Below, in pieces: positions 24,006 through 34,969 of a DNA stretch of 64,000 nt; within the stretch, counting starts at the first letter, position 1, and the number at the start of each line of letters is the position of its first letter. Below the pieces are notes generated by a model. It did no database searches. It was not told the DNA's origin and saw only the letters and a list, made by a program, of their open reading frames with translations. The DNA is taken from the NCBI RefSeq assembly GCF_003932715.1, contig NZ_CP020700.1, positions 6,594,501-6,658,500 of the forward strand, read 5' to 3'. A program made the translations under genes and the position numbers. Source of the DNA: Streptomyces tsukubensis. Its GTDB lineage: Bacteria > Actinomycetota > Actinomycetes > Streptomycetales > Streptomycetaceae.

Positions 24006-24566
24006 TTCGTACCGTTCGGATCAGGTGGGGCTCGCGTGCGTCCTCCGCCTGCCGCCGGGCTGCCCCGGGCACCGCGCCCTGCGCCTGGCGGGCAGGGGTT
24101 GGCAGCCCGGGGGCGTACCGCCGAGCCGCGCTGTCGTCGGTCGCCGACGGCCCCGGGCCCGAAGGGCGCGGGTGGGGTACCACCGGGCGAGCCCAGGGGG
24201 CGTGCCCCCGCCCACCGATCCGGGCTGAGCCGCAGGACAACCCCCCAGGCGCGGGCGCAGCCCAAGGATCCGTACCCCCTGCGTACGAGGACCATCGGCC
24301 CCGGCCGCGCCGCGGCGCACCGCATCCGGGGGCCCGCCCGGCCGTAGGGCCGGGGAGAGCCGCGGGCCCGGCCTCCTGGAACGTCCGGACAGGCCCTGGG
24401 GGCAGCCCGCTGCGAGGCGCTCCGCGGGTGGGCTCTCCCGGAGCACCCGCCCTCGGCGGCCGGGGCCCGCGGCCGACCCGCGGTGATCCGGATCACACCC
24501 TGTCAACCTACGGGTGACGAACATGCGTATGGGCGGTGAGTACCATCCGACCGTGCGAGGAGCCCG
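24006..24566. other. 561-nt intergenic stretch without a recognisable gene
   Basis: No ORF here has a start with a ribosome-binding site and family similarity. A short stem GGGGG/CCCCC with loop CGTG lies at 24196-24209, about 190 nt beyond the anti-sigma-like gene, and could be part of a terminator. The last 40 nt contain GCGAGGAG ahead of the mannosyltransferase ATG. Confidence 0.5.
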
Positions 24567-25847
24567 ATGGCCGACCCGACCCTGACCGACGCCCGAACGT
24601 CCGCCGTCGGTCCGCTGCCGGTGCCCTCCCCCCGCGGCGGGCCGGGGGCCGCCGCGGCGCTCCGGAGCGCGCGGGGGTCCGGCGACGGGGCCCGGCAGCC
24701 GTCCCGCGACGAGGCGGACGCGTCCGCCGGGCACCACTGGGACGCCCGCCGTGCGGTCGCGCCCGTGCTCGGGGTCTCCGCCCTGAACACGCTCGTCCAT
24801 CTGCTCGTCCTCACCGCGATGCTGCCGCCCGGCTGGTCGCTGCGGGACCGGCTGCTCTCCTGGGACGCCGCCCTCTACCGGGACATAGCGACCGAGGGCT
24901 ATCCGCTCGGCCTCAGCTACGGCGACGACGGCGAGCCGACCGGCAACAACCTCGCGTTCTTCCCCCTCTACCCGCTGCTGATACGGGCCGTGCACGGGCT
25001 CACCGGCCTCGACGCGGGCGGGGTCGCCGTCGCGGTGGCCCAGCTGTCCCTGCTGGGTGCCCTGTTCGCCGTACACGCCCTGCTCACCCGGTTGTACGGG
25101 CCGCGGACCGCGCTCGCCGGGATCGTGCTGGTCGCAGGGGCGCAGCCGATGGCCGTCACCTTCCTCATGGGCTACAGCGAATCCCTGTTCCTCGCCCTCG
25201 CGGCGGGGGCGCTGCTGGCGGCGCACCGGGAGGCCTGGGCCGCCGCCGGTGTCCTCGGGCTGCTGGCAGGGCTGACCCGGCCCGCGGCCTTCGCGGTCGC
25301 GGTCGCGCTCGCGGTGGCCGCCGTACTGGCGATGCGGCGCGGCGGTTTCTCGTGGCGCCCGGTCGGGGCGGTCGCCCTGGCGTGCACCGGGACCCCGGCG
25401 TATCTGCTCTGGGTGGGCTGGCGGTCCGGGCAGCTGAACGCCTGGTTCGTGATTCAGGAAGCCGGCTGGGGGACTCGCTGGGACAACGGCGCCGCCTTCT
25501 TCTCCTTTCTGGCCCACACCTGGGAGCACGCCGACGGCTGGGTGCCGGTGAGCACCGCAGTCCTGCTGCTCGCCGCCGTCGGTGCGACGGCGGTGGCCTG
25601 GCGGCGGGGCACCTGGCCGCCGCTGCTCGTGTACGGGACGGTGATGGTCGTCCTGACCCTGGCGCAGAGCAACTACTACCACTCCAAGCTGCGGCTGCTG
25701 GTGCCCGCGCTGGTGTTCCTGCTGCCGTTCGCGGTGGCGCTGGGCCGGGCCCGTACCCGTACCGCCGTCGCCGTACTGGCCGCCGCCACGCTCTTCGGCA
25801 GTTGGTACGGCGCCCATATGCTCACGGTCTGGCGGTACGCGATCTGA
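24567..25847 (+). CDS. PIG-V-like mannosyltransferase, integral membrane
   Basis: A 426-residue polytopic protein. After a 60-residue Ala/Gly/Pro-rich, probably cytosolic N-terminus come about ten membrane segments; the motif LLSWDAALYRDIATEGYP, with the Asp of the WD pair, and AFFPLYPLLIRAVHGLTG are typical of GPI-mannosyltransferase (PIG-V)/GT-C enzymes. Such proteins use polyprenyl-phosphomannose as donor at the outer face. It stands alone and the acceptor is unknown. Confidence 0.82.
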   Translation: MADPTLTDARTSAVGPLPVPSPRGGPGAAAALRSARGSGDGARQPSRDEADASAGHHWDARRAVAPVLGVSALNTLVHLLVLTAMLPPGWSLRDRLLSWDAALYRDIATEGYPLGLSYGDDGEPTGNNLAFFPLYPLLIRAVHGLTGLDAGGVAVAVAQLSLLGALFAVHALLTRLYGPRTALAGIVLVAGAQPMAVTFLMGYSESLFLALAAGALLAAHREAWAAAGVLGLLAGLTRPAAFAVAVALAVAAVLAMRRGGFSWRPVGAVALACTGTPAYLLWVGWRSGQLNAWFVIQEAGWGTRWDNGAAFFSFLAHTWEHADGWVPVSTAVLLLAAVGATAVAWRRGTWPPLLVYGTVMVVLTLAQSNYYHSKLRLLVPALVFLLPFAVALGRARTRTAVAVLAAATLFGSWYGAHMLTVWRYAI

Positions 25848-25849
25848 CC

Positions 25850-25872
25850 GGCGGCCCGGAGAACGGGCCGCC
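25850..25872 (+). terminator. hairpin terminator after the mannosyltransferase
   Basis: GGCGGCCCG and CGGGCCGCC form a perfect 9-bp stem around the loop GAGAA, starting 3 nt after the stop. A flanking CCGGCGG...CCGCCGG-like extension strengthens it. The remaining intergenic part up to 26105 has no gene. Confidence 0.6.
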
Positions 25873-26105
25873 CGCCGGACCCTGTTGATCGTCCGCCCGG
25901 TCAAACACCCGCACGAACGGCCCCCGTCGGCGATGATGTCCCCGGCACCTCTCGTACGCCCGCACCGCCCGCACCCCCATGCAACGCCCCGTACCGCCCC
26001 GCACAGAACGGCACCACGGCACCTCCCCGGTAGAACAGGGCCCCGACAGCGACGACGGGCACCCCTCGACGGCGTCACCCCCACGACGGCACCCAGAGGA
26101 GAACC

Positions 26106-26924
26106 ATGATCACCAACCCCCGGCAGCCCCGCCGCACCCCCCTCCCCCTCCGCGCGGCCGCCCCCGCCGCACTCGCCTGCGGTCTGGCGCTCGTGTTCGG
26201 GACCGCGCAGCCGGCCGCCGCCCACGCGGGCGTGACCGCCTCCGACCCCCGCGCCCTCGCCAAGAACGTGACCGTGACCCTCACCTCCGAGGCGGAATCG
26301 GCGAAGGCGGGCATCACCAAAATCCAGGTCGTCCTGCCCCAGGGCCTGTCGCCCGCCGCGGTCACCCTCAAGAACGCCCCCAAGGGCTGGAAGTTCATCC
26401 ACTCCCAGGGCGGCTACACCGTCCACGGCACCGCCCTCCCGACCGGCAAGGACGCGGTGCACAGCATCGCCGTCCAGCAGCTCCCCGATGCGAAGGAGCT
26501 GATATTCCGGGTCCTGGAGACCTACAGCGACGGTTCCGTCTCCCGGTGGATCGAAGACCCCGGCGTGGACGGCTCGGACAATCCGGCACCCGTGCTGAAG
26601 CTGAAGGCCAAGGCGCCCGGCGCGGTCCGGGTCCCGATCGACCCGGCGCGGGTGGAGACGGACCCGCCCACGGCGCTCACTCCGGCACCCGCCCCCTCGG
26701 CCGCGGCGCCCTCGGCCCCCGCCGAGGCACCCACCGCCACCGCGTCGACGCTCCCCTCCGCACCCCCCACCGACGGCGGCAGCCCGACCGGGGTCGCGGT
26801 GAAGACGTCGACCGGGGACGACGACGGTGGAAACGGGCCGGTCATCGCCGTCGTGGCGGGTGTTGCCGCCCTGCTGGCGGCCGGTGGGTTCGTGGCGTAC
26901 CGGCGCCGCTCCTCCGGGAGCTGA
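26106..26924 (+). CDS. YcnI-like DUF1775 protein, secreted and membrane-anchored
   Basis: A 272-residue protein with a signal peptide (PAALACGLALVFGTAQPAAA), cleaved to leave HAGVTASDPRALAKNVTVT, the His-initiated DUF1775 domain that binds copper in the Bacillus YcnI family. A Pro/Ala-rich linker (about residues 180-225) leads to a C-terminal membrane segment (VIAVVAGVAALLAAGGFVA) and RRRSS. AGAGGAGAACC precedes the ATG. No copper-chaperone (CopC/YcnJ) gene is adjacent, so a role in copper handling is by family only. Confidence 0.88.
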   Translation: MITNPRQPRRTPLPLRAAAPAALACGLALVFGTAQPAAAHAGVTASDPRALAKNVTVTLTSEAESAKAGITKIQVVLPQGLSPAAVTLKNAPKGWKFIHSQGGYTVHGTALPTGKDAVHSIAVQQLPDAKELIFRVLETYSDGSVSRWIEDPGVDGSDNPAPVLKLKAKAPGAVRVPIDPARVETDPPTALTPAPAPSAAAPSAPAEAPTATASTLPSAPPTDGGSPTGVAVKTSTGDDDGGNGPVIAVVAGVAALLAAGGFVAYRRRSSGS

Positions 26925-26951
26925 GCCGGGGCCCGGCCCCCCGGTCGGGCC

Positions 26952-29663
26952 TTACGCCCCGGTCAGGGGCTGTTCCGTCCAGATGACCTTGCCGTCCGGG
27001 GTGTAGCGGGTGCCCCAGCGGTCGGCGAACTGGGCCACCAGGAACAGCCCCCGGCCGCCCTCGTCCGTGCTCGCGGCCTGGCGCAGATGCGGCGAGGTGC
27101 TGCTGTGGTCGGACACTTCGCAGATCAGGGCGCGGTCGCGGATCAGCCGTACCCGGATCGGCCCCACCGCGTACCGGATCGCGTTGGTGACCAGCTCGCT
27201 GAGGATCAGCTCCGTCGTGAACGCCTCGTCCTCCAGCTCCCACTCCTTCAGGGTGCCCGCGACCCGCGCCCGTACCTCGGCCACCGCCGACGGGTCGGAC
27301 GGGACGTCCCATTCGGCCACCCGCGAGGCGTCCAGGACCCGCGTCCGCCCCACCAGCAGGGCGATATCGTCCCGCGGGCTCTCCGGCAGCAGGGCCCGCA
27401 GCACCGCCTCGCAGGTCTCGTCCGGGGTGCGGCCGCCATGGCCCGAGAGGGTGTCGCGGAGCAGCGTCAGGCCCTCGTCGATATCCCGGTCGCGGTCCTC
27501 GACCAGCCCGTCGGTGTACAGCACCAGGGTGCTGCCCTCGGGGAGCCGCAGCTCCAGGGTTTCGAACGGCAGCCCGCCCAGGCCCAGCGGCGGACCGCCG
27601 GGCACGTTCGCGAACGCGGCCGTCCCGTCCGGATGGACGACCACGGGCTGGACATGGCCGGCCCGGGCCATCGTGCACCCCCCGGTCGCCGGGTCGTAGA
27701 TCACGATCAGACAGGTGGCGCCGGTGACCCCGGCCTCCGCCGCCGCCTCCGCCTCGCTGTCCTCCTGGTCGATCCGGACCACCAGCTCGTCCAGATGCCA
27801 CAGCAGCTCGTCCGGCGGCAGGTCGAGGGTGGAGAAGTTGTGCACCGCCGTCCGCAGCCGGCCCATGGTCGCCGCGGCGTGCAGCCCGTGGCCGACGACG
27901 TCCCCGACCACCAGCGCGACCCGGGAGCCGGGCAGCGCGATGATGTCGAACCAGTCGCCGCCGACCCCGCCGAGCCCGCCCAGGCCCGCCTGCGCCGGAC
28001 GGTAGCGGAACGCCGTCTCCAGGGCGCTCTGCTCCGGCAGCCCGCGCGGCAGCAGACTGCGCTGCAGCGTCACCGCCATGGTGTGCTCGCGGGAGTAGCG
28101 GCGGGCGTTGTCGACGCTGACCGCGGCCCGTGCCACCAGCTCCTCCGCGAGGGAGCGGTCCTCCTCCTCGAAGGCCTCCGGCCGGTCCGAACGCCAGAAC
28201 ATCGCCACCCCGAGGATCGCGCCGCGCGCCCGCAGCGGTACCGCGATCATCGAGTGGAAACCCGCCTCGACCAGCCGCCGGGCCCGGGCCTGGGACTGCT
28301 GCTCCCAGCCGGTGTACGCGCCCAGATCGGTTTCCAGGACGCCCTCGCCCTTGCCCAGGCCCTCACCCAGCGGTGTGCCGGGCAGAAAGCGGATCGTCGT
28401 CCCCAGCGGGAACAGCGCGGTGTCGTCCCGCGGACCGCTGAACGCGGTACGCCGCATATCGGCGCCCGCGCCCGTGGCCGTCGGCTCCTCACCGCGCAGC
28501 ACCGTCTCCACCAGATCGACCGTCGCGTAGTCGGCGAACCGGGCGGCCGCGAACCCGGCCAGCTCCTCGCAGGTGCGGACCACGTCCAGGGTCGTGCCGA
28601 TCTCGTCGCCCGCGTCGTACAGCAGCCGCAGCCGCTGCTGGGCCACGTCGACCCGGCCGCTGAGCGCCGCCAGCTCGGTGGTGTCGCGGATCGTCGCGAC
28701 CGTACCCGGGGGCCCGCCGTCCTGATCGGTGGCCCGCTGGTTCACCGCCAGCAGCCGCCGCCCGACCCGGTAGACCTCGTCGCTGGCGATCCGGCCCGAC
28801 GACAGCAGCCGGGCCGTATGCGGGTCCAGGTCCAGCTCGTCGACCGTACGGCCCTCGACCTCGGCGGGCAGCCCCAGCAGCCTGCGCGCCTCGTCGTTGA
28901 CGAGCAGCAGCCGCCGCTCGCCGTCCAGGATCAGAACGCCTTCCCGCACCGCGTGCAGCACCGCGTCGTGGTGTTCGTACATCCGGGTCATCTCCTCGGG
29001 ACCCAGCCCATGGGTCTGGCGCCGCAGCCGCCCGCTCACCAGGGCCGTGCCGACGGTGGCGAGCAGCAGAACGCCCGCGGCCACCCCGAACAGCAGCGGG
29101 AACTGCTCCTCGACGACCCCGCTCACACGTTCCAGTGTCACGCCTGCCGACACCAGACCGATGACCGAGCCGTCGGCGCCGTGCACCGGAACCGTGGCCT
29201 GCACCAGCGGGCCCAGCGGCCCGCCGACCTGCTCCTCGACCACCCCGCCGCGGAGCGCGGGCCCGGTGTCGCCGGTGAACTGCTGACCGATCAGACCGGG
29301 CAGGGGCGAGGTGAGCCGCCGGCCTTGGGTGTCCAGGACCACCACGAAGTCCACGCCCGACAGCTTGCGGGCCGTCTCCGCCTTCGGCTGGAGCACCGCC
29401 GTCGGATCCGGGCTCTTCAGCGCCTCTTCGAGACCGGGGGCGTTCGCGAAGGTCTCGGCCACCGCGAGGGAACGCCGGGTGGCCTCCCGCTCGCTGTCCG
29501 AATGCGACTGGAGCACGAGCGCGGCCATCCCGGCGGCCACCAGCAGGATCACAATGACGACCTGGAGGAGGAAGACCTGGCCCGCGACGCTGCGCATATG
29601 GAGCGGTCCCTGCGCCCGGCGCGTACGCGGGTGGCGGGGCGGGCGACCGGAGCGTGCGGTCAT
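26952..29663 (-). CDS. sensor-PAS-GAF-SpoIIE phosphatase-HATPase regulator
   Basis: A 903-residue protein. Order: TM1 (about 25-50, VFLLQVVIVILLVAAGMAAL), an extracytoplasmic single-Cache-like sensor (about 55-185), TM2 (LLFGVAAGVLLLATVGTALV), PAS (about 225-335), GAF (about 345-510), SpoIIE/PP2C domain (about 550-765; GGDWFDIIALPGSRVALVVG and VGDVVGHGLHAAATMG carry the catalytic Asp residues) and an RsbW/HATPase_c domain (about 775-900; ELVTNAIRYA N-box). Such proteins dephosphorylate anti-sigma antagonists and may act as anti-sigma kinases; the sensor resembles CitA/DcuS-type ligand receivers. The partner in this window is not evident. It is convergent with the DUF1775 gene (27 nt between stops). 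Confidence 0.92.
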   Translation of the reverse strand: MTARSGRPPRHPRTRRAQGPLHMRSVAGQVFLLQVVIVILLVAAGMAALVLQSHSDSEREATRRSLAVAETFANAPGLEEALKSPDPTAVLQPKAETARKLSGVDFVVVLDTQGRRLTSPLPGLIGQQFTGDTGPALRGGVVEEQVGGPLGPLVQATVPVHGADGSVIGLVSAGVTLERVSGVVEEQFPLLFGVAAGVLLLATVGTALVSGRLRRQTHGLGPEEMTRMYEHHDAVLHAVREGVLILDGERRLLLVNDEARRLLGLPAEVEGRTVDELDLDPHTARLLSSGRIASDEVYRVGRRLLAVNQRATDQDGGPPGTVATIRDTTELAALSGRVDVAQQRLRLLYDAGDEIGTTLDVVRTCEELAGFAAARFADYATVDLVETVLRGEEPTATGAGADMRRTAFSGPRDDTALFPLGTTIRFLPGTPLGEGLGKGEGVLETDLGAYTGWEQQSQARARRLVEAGFHSMIAVPLRARGAILGVAMFWRSDRPEAFEEEDRSLAEELVARAAVSVDNARRYSREHTMAVTLQRSLLPRGLPEQSALETAFRYRPAQAGLGGLGGVGGDWFDIIALPGSRVALVVGDVVGHGLHAAATMGRLRTAVHNFSTLDLPPDELLWHLDELVVRIDQEDSEAEAAAEAGVTGATCLIVIYDPATGGCTMARAGHVQPVVVHPDGTAAFANVPGGPPLGLGGLPFETLELRLPEGSTLVLYTDGLVEDRDRDIDEGLTLLRDTLSGHGGRTPDETCEAVLRALLPESPRDDIALLVGRTRVLDASRVAEWDVPSDPSAVAEVRARVAGTLKEWELEDEAFTTELILSELVTNAIRYAVGPIRVRLIRDRALICEVSDHSSTSPHLRQAASTDEGGRGLFLVAQFADRWGTRYTPDGKVIWTEQPLTGA

Positions 29664-29889
29664 GTCCTCTTTCTACACCCGTCGGATGGGGCGGGCTATC
29701 CGCGCACGGCAGAGCGCGCGGTGCGGTGGCGCCGGGCGTTCGGGGGCACCACGCGCATGACCCGGCGCACACCGGAGGGCCCGCACGCGGTCGGCCCGTC
29801 CGGGGCCGCCGCCGTACGCTCCCCGGCCTGCACCGGCACCCCGCGCGCCGGGCGCGCGCGGGGGACACCCGGTGGCGGAGGCACCGCGG

Positions 29890-31674
29890 TCATACGCCCG
29901 ACGGACTCGGGTCCCCGGCCTGCGCCGGGCCCTCCGGCGCGGCGGGCGCCGCCGGACGGGCGGCCCCGTCCAGCATCCGGGCCTCCTGCTCCGGGCTGCG
30001 GGTGTCCAGGCTCAGGACCGTCGTCAGCGCCTCGGCCACGGCCGCCCCGGGTGCCGGTACGGGCCCCTCCGCCCGCCAGGCCACAAAACCGTCCGGGCGC
30101 ACCAGCAGCGCGCCGCCCGGCTCCACACCGTGCGCCACCGACCAGTCGGCGCCCTCCTCCGGCACCAGATCGGCGTCCGGGCCGCGGCCGAAGGTGAGCA
30201 CCTCCAGCGGCACCGACAGCCTGGCCGCGTCCTGGTGCGCCACCTCCCGCCAGACCGACCCCTCCGCGCAGAGCAGCACCGGCACCCGCTCGTAGAGGTC
30301 GATGGTCGAGATCCGCTCGCCCGCGCGGGTGACCCACAGATGCGGCGCCCGGGTGCCCGGCGCGCCCGTGATCCGCATGGCGTCCGGGACCACCGGCGCC
30401 CCCGGGTCGGCGCCCGCGACCGCGCCCTGCGGATAGCAGTACCCCATCGCCACCGTCAGCACATTGCCCCGGCGGGTCGTCGCCGTGGGCCCCGGGGCGT
30501 ACCCCGGATGGCTGTGCTCCGCCGAACGGGCGGACGCCCGGGCACTGGTGGCCCGGGCCACCGGCAGCCGCTCGGCGCCGTAGGTCTCCAGCAGCCCGGG
30601 ACCCGCCCAGCCCTTGAGGACCGCGGCCAGCTTCCAGCCCAGGTTGTGCGCGTCCTGGATGCCCGTGTTGGAGCCGAAGGCGCCCGTCGGCGACATCTCG
30701 TGCGCCGAGTCGCCCGCCAGGAACACCCGCCCCGACGAATACCGCTCGGCGACCCGCTCCGCCGCATGCCACGGCGCCTTCCCGGTGATCTCCACATCCA
30801 GCCCCGGCACCCCGACCGCGGCCCTGATGTGGTCCCGGCACCGCTCGTCCGTGAACGCCTCCAGCGGCTCCCCGACCTCCGGATGCCAGGGGGCGTGGAA
30901 GACCCACCGCTCCCGGTTGTCCACCGGCAGCAGCGCCCCGTCCGCACCCGGGCTGGTCAGATAGCAGACGATGAACCGGCGGTCCCCGACCGCCTCGGCG
31001 AGCCCGTGCGAGGTGAACGTCATGCTCACGTTGTGGAACAGCTCGCCGTTGCCGCTCTGGCCGATGCCGAGCGCCTCCCGCACCGGGCTGCGCGGACCGT
31101 CCGCCGCGACCAGATAGTCCGCCCGTACGGAGAACCGCACCCCGGTCGCCCGGTTCTCCACCAGCCCCGTCACCCCCTCATCGTCCTGCTCGAACGAGAC
31201 CAGCTCATGGGAGAAGCGCAGATCGGCGCCGTACTCCCGGGAACGGGCGTCGAGCACCGGCTCGATGTCGTTCTGGCTGCACAGACACCAGCCGCTCGGG
31301 CTGATCGCCCGGTGCCCGCCGCCCGGGTCGATCTCGCGGAACAGCCACTCCCCGTCGTCCCCCAGCAGCCCCCGCGCCTGGAGGATCCCGTGGTTGCCCG
31401 CCAGGACCGCCGACGCCTCCCGGATCTCGGCCTCCACCCCGGCCACCCGGAACAGCTCCATCGTGCGCAGGTTCATCCCCCGCCCGCGCGGATGCTCCGA
31501 GGTGCCCGAATGCTTCTCGACGAGCAGATGCGGAATGCCGTGGCGGCTGAGGAACAGAGAGGTCGACAGGCCCACCAGGGACCCGCCCACGACAAGGACC
31601 GGGACCCGGAGCGCGGGGGCCCCGGAATGCTGTGCTGCGGTTGCGGTCGCGGAGTGCTTCACGGGCTCGTCCAT
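29890..31674 (-). CDS. FAD-dependent aromatic hydroxylase of the spore-pigment cluster (WhiE ORFVIII-like)
   Basis: A 594-residue class A flavoprotein monooxygenase: [20 protein letters not shown] (dinucleotide-binding start), [14 protein letters not shown] (DG motif), and [19 protein letters not shown] (GD motif), then the C-terminal thioredoxin-like domain. Polyketide hydroxylases of this class act on aromatic products of type II PKS. It is divergent from the whiE-like polyketide synthase genes, exactly as ORFVIII lies in the classical whiE cluster. The ATG at 31674 ([10 protein letters not shown]) is used because AGAGAAG precedes it. Confidence 0.92.
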   Translation of the reverse strand: MDEPVKHSATATAAQHSGAPALRVPVLVVGGSLVGLSTSLFLSRHGIPHLLVEKHSGTSEHPRGRGMNLRTMELFRVAGVEAEIREASAVLAGNHGILQARGLLGDDGEWLFREIDPGGGHRAISPSGWCLCSQNDIEPVLDARSREYGADLRFSHELVSFEQDDEGVTGLVENRATGVRFSVRADYLVAADGPRSPVREALGIGQSGNGELFHNVSMTFTSHGLAEAVGDRRFIVCYLTSPGADGALLPVDNRERWVFHAPWHPEVGEPLEAFTDERCRDHIRAAVGVPGLDVEITGKAPWHAAERVAERYSSGRVFLAGDSAHEMSPTGAFGSNTGIQDAHNLGWKLAAVLKGWAGPGLLETYGAERLPVARATSARASARSAEHSHPGYAPGPTATTRRGNVLTVAMGYCYPQGAVAGADPGAPVVPDAMRITGAPGTRAPHLWVTRAGERISTIDLYERVPVLLCAEGSVWREVAHQDAARLSVPLEVLTFGRGPDADLVPEEGADWSVAHGVEPGGALLVRPDGFVAWRAEGPVPAPGAAVAEALTTVLSLDTRSPEQEARMLDGAARPAAPAAPEGPAQAGDPSPSGV

Positions 31675-31998
31675 GGCTTCTCTGTGCCCGGTGCAGGAAC
31701 GGTTCCCCCGCTCATTCACCCGCATGGTGCCCATCTCTCGCGCCACTTGCGCGGGCCGACCACGATCGGATCACGGGAGCGCCCCGCGCTCCGCGGGACC
31801 GGCCGGTGCGGCCGGACGGACCGGGCCGGGCCCGGCCCGCCCGGCTCGTCGACCGTCCCCGGCGGGCCGGCCGGAGCATCCCGTACCGAATCCGGAAACG
31901 GAACATCAGCCAAGGCACAGGCGACGGACGTGACGACGGAGCGGCGGGCCACCGCGCCCGCGACCGCCGGGCGTGGTCGCGAAGGAGTGTGAACACCG
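31675..31998. promoter_or_regulatory. divergent promoter region of the spore-pigment cluster
   Basis: This 324-nt region separates the hydroxylase (minus) from the polyketide operon (plus). A clear ribosome-binding site, CGAAGGAG, lies 9 nt before the operon ATG. On the minus strand GGGTGAAT occurs about 36 nt before the hydroxylase ATG and resembles a SigB/SigF-like -10 element, but no convincing -35 was found. No whi-regulator site was recognised. Confidence 0.4.
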
Positions 31999-33144
31999 AT
32001 GACCACCCTGTCGGAACGCATATCGCAGTCCGTCTTCGACGGCTCCCGGCTCCGCGTGATCCTCCTGCTCGACCTCTACGAAGGAGCCCAGAAGGAGTTC
32101 CTGGAGGCGTACGAGCACATGCGCAACAGCGTGGCCTCGGTCCCCGGCCACATCAGCGACCAGCTCTGCCAGTCCATCGAGAACCCGTCGCAGTGGCTGA
32201 TCACCAGCGAATGGGAGAGCGCACCGCCCTTCCTGGCCTGGGTCAACAGCGAAGAACACGTCCAGACCGTCCAGCCGCTGCACTCCTGCGTCCGCGACAC
32301 CCGGTCGCTGAAGTTCAACGTGCTGCGCGAGACCGGACAGGCCTTCAGCATCAGCCCCGACCAGCGGCGCAAGCCCGCCGACGCCCGGGCGTCCGTCCGG
32401 GTCGGCGACGGCGTCGTCCGCCACGCCCTCACCTTCACCGTGAAGCCGGGCAGCGAACAGACCGTCGCCAAGATCCTCGCCGGCTACAGCTCTCCCGCCG
32501 CCCGCGTCGACGACCACACCAGGCTGCGCCGGACGTCCCTGTTCATGCACGGCAACCGGGTGGTCCGGGCCATCGAGGTCCAGGGCGATCTGATGGCCGC
32601 CCTGCGGCATGTGGCCAAACAGCCCGAGGTACGGGCCGTCGAAGAGGCCATCAACCCGTATCTGGAGCAGGACCGGGACCTCGACGACGCCAACTCGGCC
32701 CGGGTCTTCTTCACCCGGGCGGCCCTGCCCGCCGTCCACCATGTGTCGGCCGAGGGCAGACCACCCGCCGAAGTCAACCGGCACGCCCTCTTCTACCAGG
32801 CAAAAGAGGGCTGCGGACTGGCCGTGGCCCGGCTCCTCGCCCAGCAGGACGAGGAAGCCGCGGAACACGACCGGGACCCGATCGTCTCCTCCACCGTCTT
32901 CCACCGCGACGACGTCGTCGTCCGGCTGATCGACGTCAGCGGGCCGATCGCGGACCACACCGTCCTCGCCCTCGGAGTCCAGGGCGCCCGCAAGACCGCC
33001 ACCCTCGCCAAGCTCCTCGCCGACGGCGACGAGCTGCCGCACACGGCGGCCGAGATCGCGGAGGGCGACCCGGGCGTCGCCCGCTTCGTCAACCGCGCCG
33101 ATATGCAGCTCATCACCGACCGGTTCGCCCCGGACGAGACCTGA
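31999..33144 (+). CDS. SchA/CurD-like protein of the pigment cluster (WhiE ORFI-like)
   Basis: A 381-residue protein with an N-terminal ABM-like ferredoxin fold ([20 protein letters not shown], then [19 protein letters not shown]) and a SchA/CurD domain ([20 protein letters not shown]) named after the spore-pigment loci of S. halstedii and S. curacoi. It is the first gene of the operon, as ORFI of whiE. Its role in polyketide tailoring or folding is unknown. The strong ribosome-binding site supports the ATG at 31999. Confidence 0.93.
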   Translation: MTTLSERISQSVFDGSRLRVILLLDLYEGAQKEFLEAYEHMRNSVASVPGHISDQLCQSIENPSQWLITSEWESAPPFLAWVNSEEHVQTVQPLHSCVRDTRSLKFNVLRETGQAFSISPDQRRKPADARASVRVGDGVVRHALTFTVKPGSEQTVAKILAGYSSPAARVDDHTRLRRTSLFMHGNRVVRAIEVQGDLMAALRHVAKQPEVRAVEEAINPYLEQDRDLDDANSARVFFTRAALPAVHHVSAEGRPPAEVNRHALFYQAKEGCGLAVARLLAQQDEEAAEHDRDPIVSSTVFHRDDVVVRLIDVSGPIADHTVLALGVQGARKTATLAKLLADGDELPHTAAEIAEGDPGVARFVNRADMQLITDRFAPDET

Positions 33145-33257
33145 CCGGCGCCGACCGCACCACCTGCACGCAACGCCCCGGGACCGGCCCGGGCGGCGCG
33201 CACCGGCCGACGCGCCCGGAACGCCCGGACCGGCACCCCCATCTGGAGGAAGACAGC

Positions 33258-33695
33258 ATGACCACGCACAGCCCACGCATCGTGGACCTCAGCGAGACGC
33301 AGCCCAACACCCGGCGCGGCGGCGATCTGCGCGCCATGCTCACACCCACCGCGGTGGGCGCCACGAGCGGCTTCATGGGCGTCGCCATCGTGCAGCCGGG
33401 CGAGTTCATCGCGGAGCACTACCACCCGTACTCGGAAGAGTTCGTGTACGTCGTGAGCGGACTCCTCGAAGTCGATCTGGACGGCGAACCCCACCCCCTC
33501 CGGCCCGACCAGGGGCTCCTCATCCCCAAGGAGCTGCGGCACCGCTTCCGCAACGTCGGCAATGTCGAGGCCCGGATGGTCTTCCACCTCGGCCCGCTGG
33601 CCCCCCGCCCCGACCTCGGCCATGTCGACACGGAGGTCAATCCGGCGGGCGCCCCGGCCGGCGGCCCGCCGGAACGGTCCGGAGCCGTCTCATGA
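33258..33695 (+). CDS. cupin protein of the pigment cluster (WhiE ORFII-like)
   Basis: A 145-residue single cupin: [19 protein letters not shown] (first motif, with metal-binding His-His-Glu) and [20 protein letters not shown] (second motif). Cupins in aromatic PKS clusters act as cyclases or monooxygenase partners. GGAGGAAGACAGC precedes the ATG. Its stop overlaps the KS-alpha start by ATGA. Confidence 0.93.
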   Translation: MTTHSPRIVDLSETQPNTRRGGDLRAMLTPTAVGATSGFMGVAIVQPGEFIAEHYHPYSEEFVYVVSGLLEVDLDGEPHPLRPDQGLLIPKELRHRFRNVGNVEARMVFHLGPLAPRPDLGHVDTEVNPAGAPAGGPPERSGAVS

Positions 33696-34969
33696 CCCGG
33701 CGGGTGGCGGTCACCGGGGTCGGCGTCGTCGCCCCCGGCGGGGTCGGCGCCCCGGCGTTCTGGGACCTGCTCGCGAACGGGCGTACCGCGACCCGCGGCA
33801 TCACCCTCTTCGACCCGGCCGGGTTCCGCTCCCGGATCGCCGCCGAGGTCGACTTCGAGCCCGCGGCCCACGGGCTCAGCCGCAAGGACACCGAACGGCA
33901 GGACAGGTACATCCAGTTCGCGCTGGTCGCGGCCGCCGAGGCGATACGCGACGCGGGGCTCGACCCCGACCGGGAGGACCCCTGGCGGACCGGTGTCTTC
34001 CTCGGCAGCGCGGTGGGCGGCACCACCCGGCTGGAGCACGACTACGTTGCCGTCTCCGCCTCCGGCACCCGCTGGGGCGTCGACCACCGCCCCGCCGCAC
34101 CCCATCTCCACCGGGCGTTCTCCCCCAGCACCCTCGCCTCCGCCGTCGCCGAGCAGTGCGGCGCCAAGGGGCCGGTGCAGACCGTCTCCACGGGCTGCAC
34201 CTCGGGCCTCGACGCCGTCGGCTACGCCTTCCAGGCCATCGAGGACGGCCGCGCCGACGTCGTCGTCGCGGGCGCTTCGGACTCCCCGATATCCCCGATC
34301 ACCGTCGCCTGCTTCGACGCCATCAAGGCGACCTCCCCCAACAACGACGACCCCGAGCACGCGTCCCGCCCCTTCGACGCCGACCGCGACGGATTCGTCA
34401 TGGGGGAGGGCGGCGCCGTCCTCGTCCTGGAGGAGCTGGAGCACGCCAGGGCCCGTGGCGCCACCGTCTACTGCGAGATCGGCGGGTACGCCACCTTCGG
34501 CAACGCCTACCACATGACCGGGCTCACCCCCGAAGGCCTGGAGATGGCCCGCGCCATCGACACCGCCCTCGACCACGCCCGTATCGCCGGCACCGCCGTC
34601 GACTACGTCAACGCGCACGGCTCCGGCACCAAGCAGAACGACCGCCACGAGACCGCCGCCGTCAAACGGTCGCTGGGCGACCACGCGTACAAGACGCCGA
34701 TGAGCTCCATCAAATCCATGGTGGGCCACTCCCTCGGCGCGATCGGCGCCATCGAGCTGGTGGCCTGCGTCCTCGCGATGGACCGCCAGGTCGTCCCGCC
34801 GACGGCCAACTACAACACCCCCGACCCCGAGTGCGACCTGGACTACGTGCCCCGCACCGCCCGCCCCCGGAAGCTGCGCACCGTGCTCTCCGTCGGCAGC
34901 GGCTTCGGCGGGTTCCAGTCCGCGGTCGTCATGACCCGGCCCGGCAGCCGGACCAGTGGGAGGACCTGA
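33692..34969 (+). CDS. type II PKS ketosynthase alpha subunit (WhiE ORFIII-like)
   Basis: A 425-residue thiolase-fold ketosynthase. The active-site motif [15 protein letters not shown] carries Cys169, and the catalytic His residues lie in [18 protein letters not shown] and [18 protein letters not shown]. It extends the poly-beta-ketone chain on the ACP together with the KS-beta. Start (ATG) and stop are both overlapped with neighbours (ATGA before, TGATG after), showing tightly coupled, stoichiometric synthesis of the pair. Spore pigments are made from about twelve acetate units; the count here cannot be read from this subunit. Confidence 0.96.
   Translation: MTRRVAVTGVGVVAPGGVGAPAFWDLLANGRTATRGITLFDPAGFRSRIAAEVDFEPAAHGLSRKDTERQDRYIQFALVAAAEAIRDAGLDPDREDPWRTGVFLGSAVGGTTRLEHDYVAVSASGTRWGVDHRPAAPHLHRAFSPSTLASAVAEQCGAKGPVQTVSTGCTSGLDAVGYAFQAIEDGRADVVVAGASDSPISPITVACFDAIKATSPNNDDPEHASRPFDADRDGFVMGEGGAVLVLEELEHARARGATVYCEIGGYATFGNAYHMTGLTPEGLEMARAIDTALDHARIAGTAVDYVNAHGSGTKQNDRHETAAVKRSLGDHAYKTPMSSIKSMVGHSLGAIGAIELVACVLAMDRQVVPPTANYNTPDPECDLDYVPRTARPRKLRTVLSVGSGFGGFQSAVVMTRPGSRTSGRT

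Noticed and set aside
27087..30197. 1036-residue open frame on the plus strand over the SpoIIE-like gene
   Set aside because: Antisense shadow; composition is Arg/Gly/Pro/Gln-rich without domains.
31675..31760. SigF-type promoter for the hydroxylase
   Set aside because: A GGGTGAAT -10-like element exists but no credible -35; left as a hint only.
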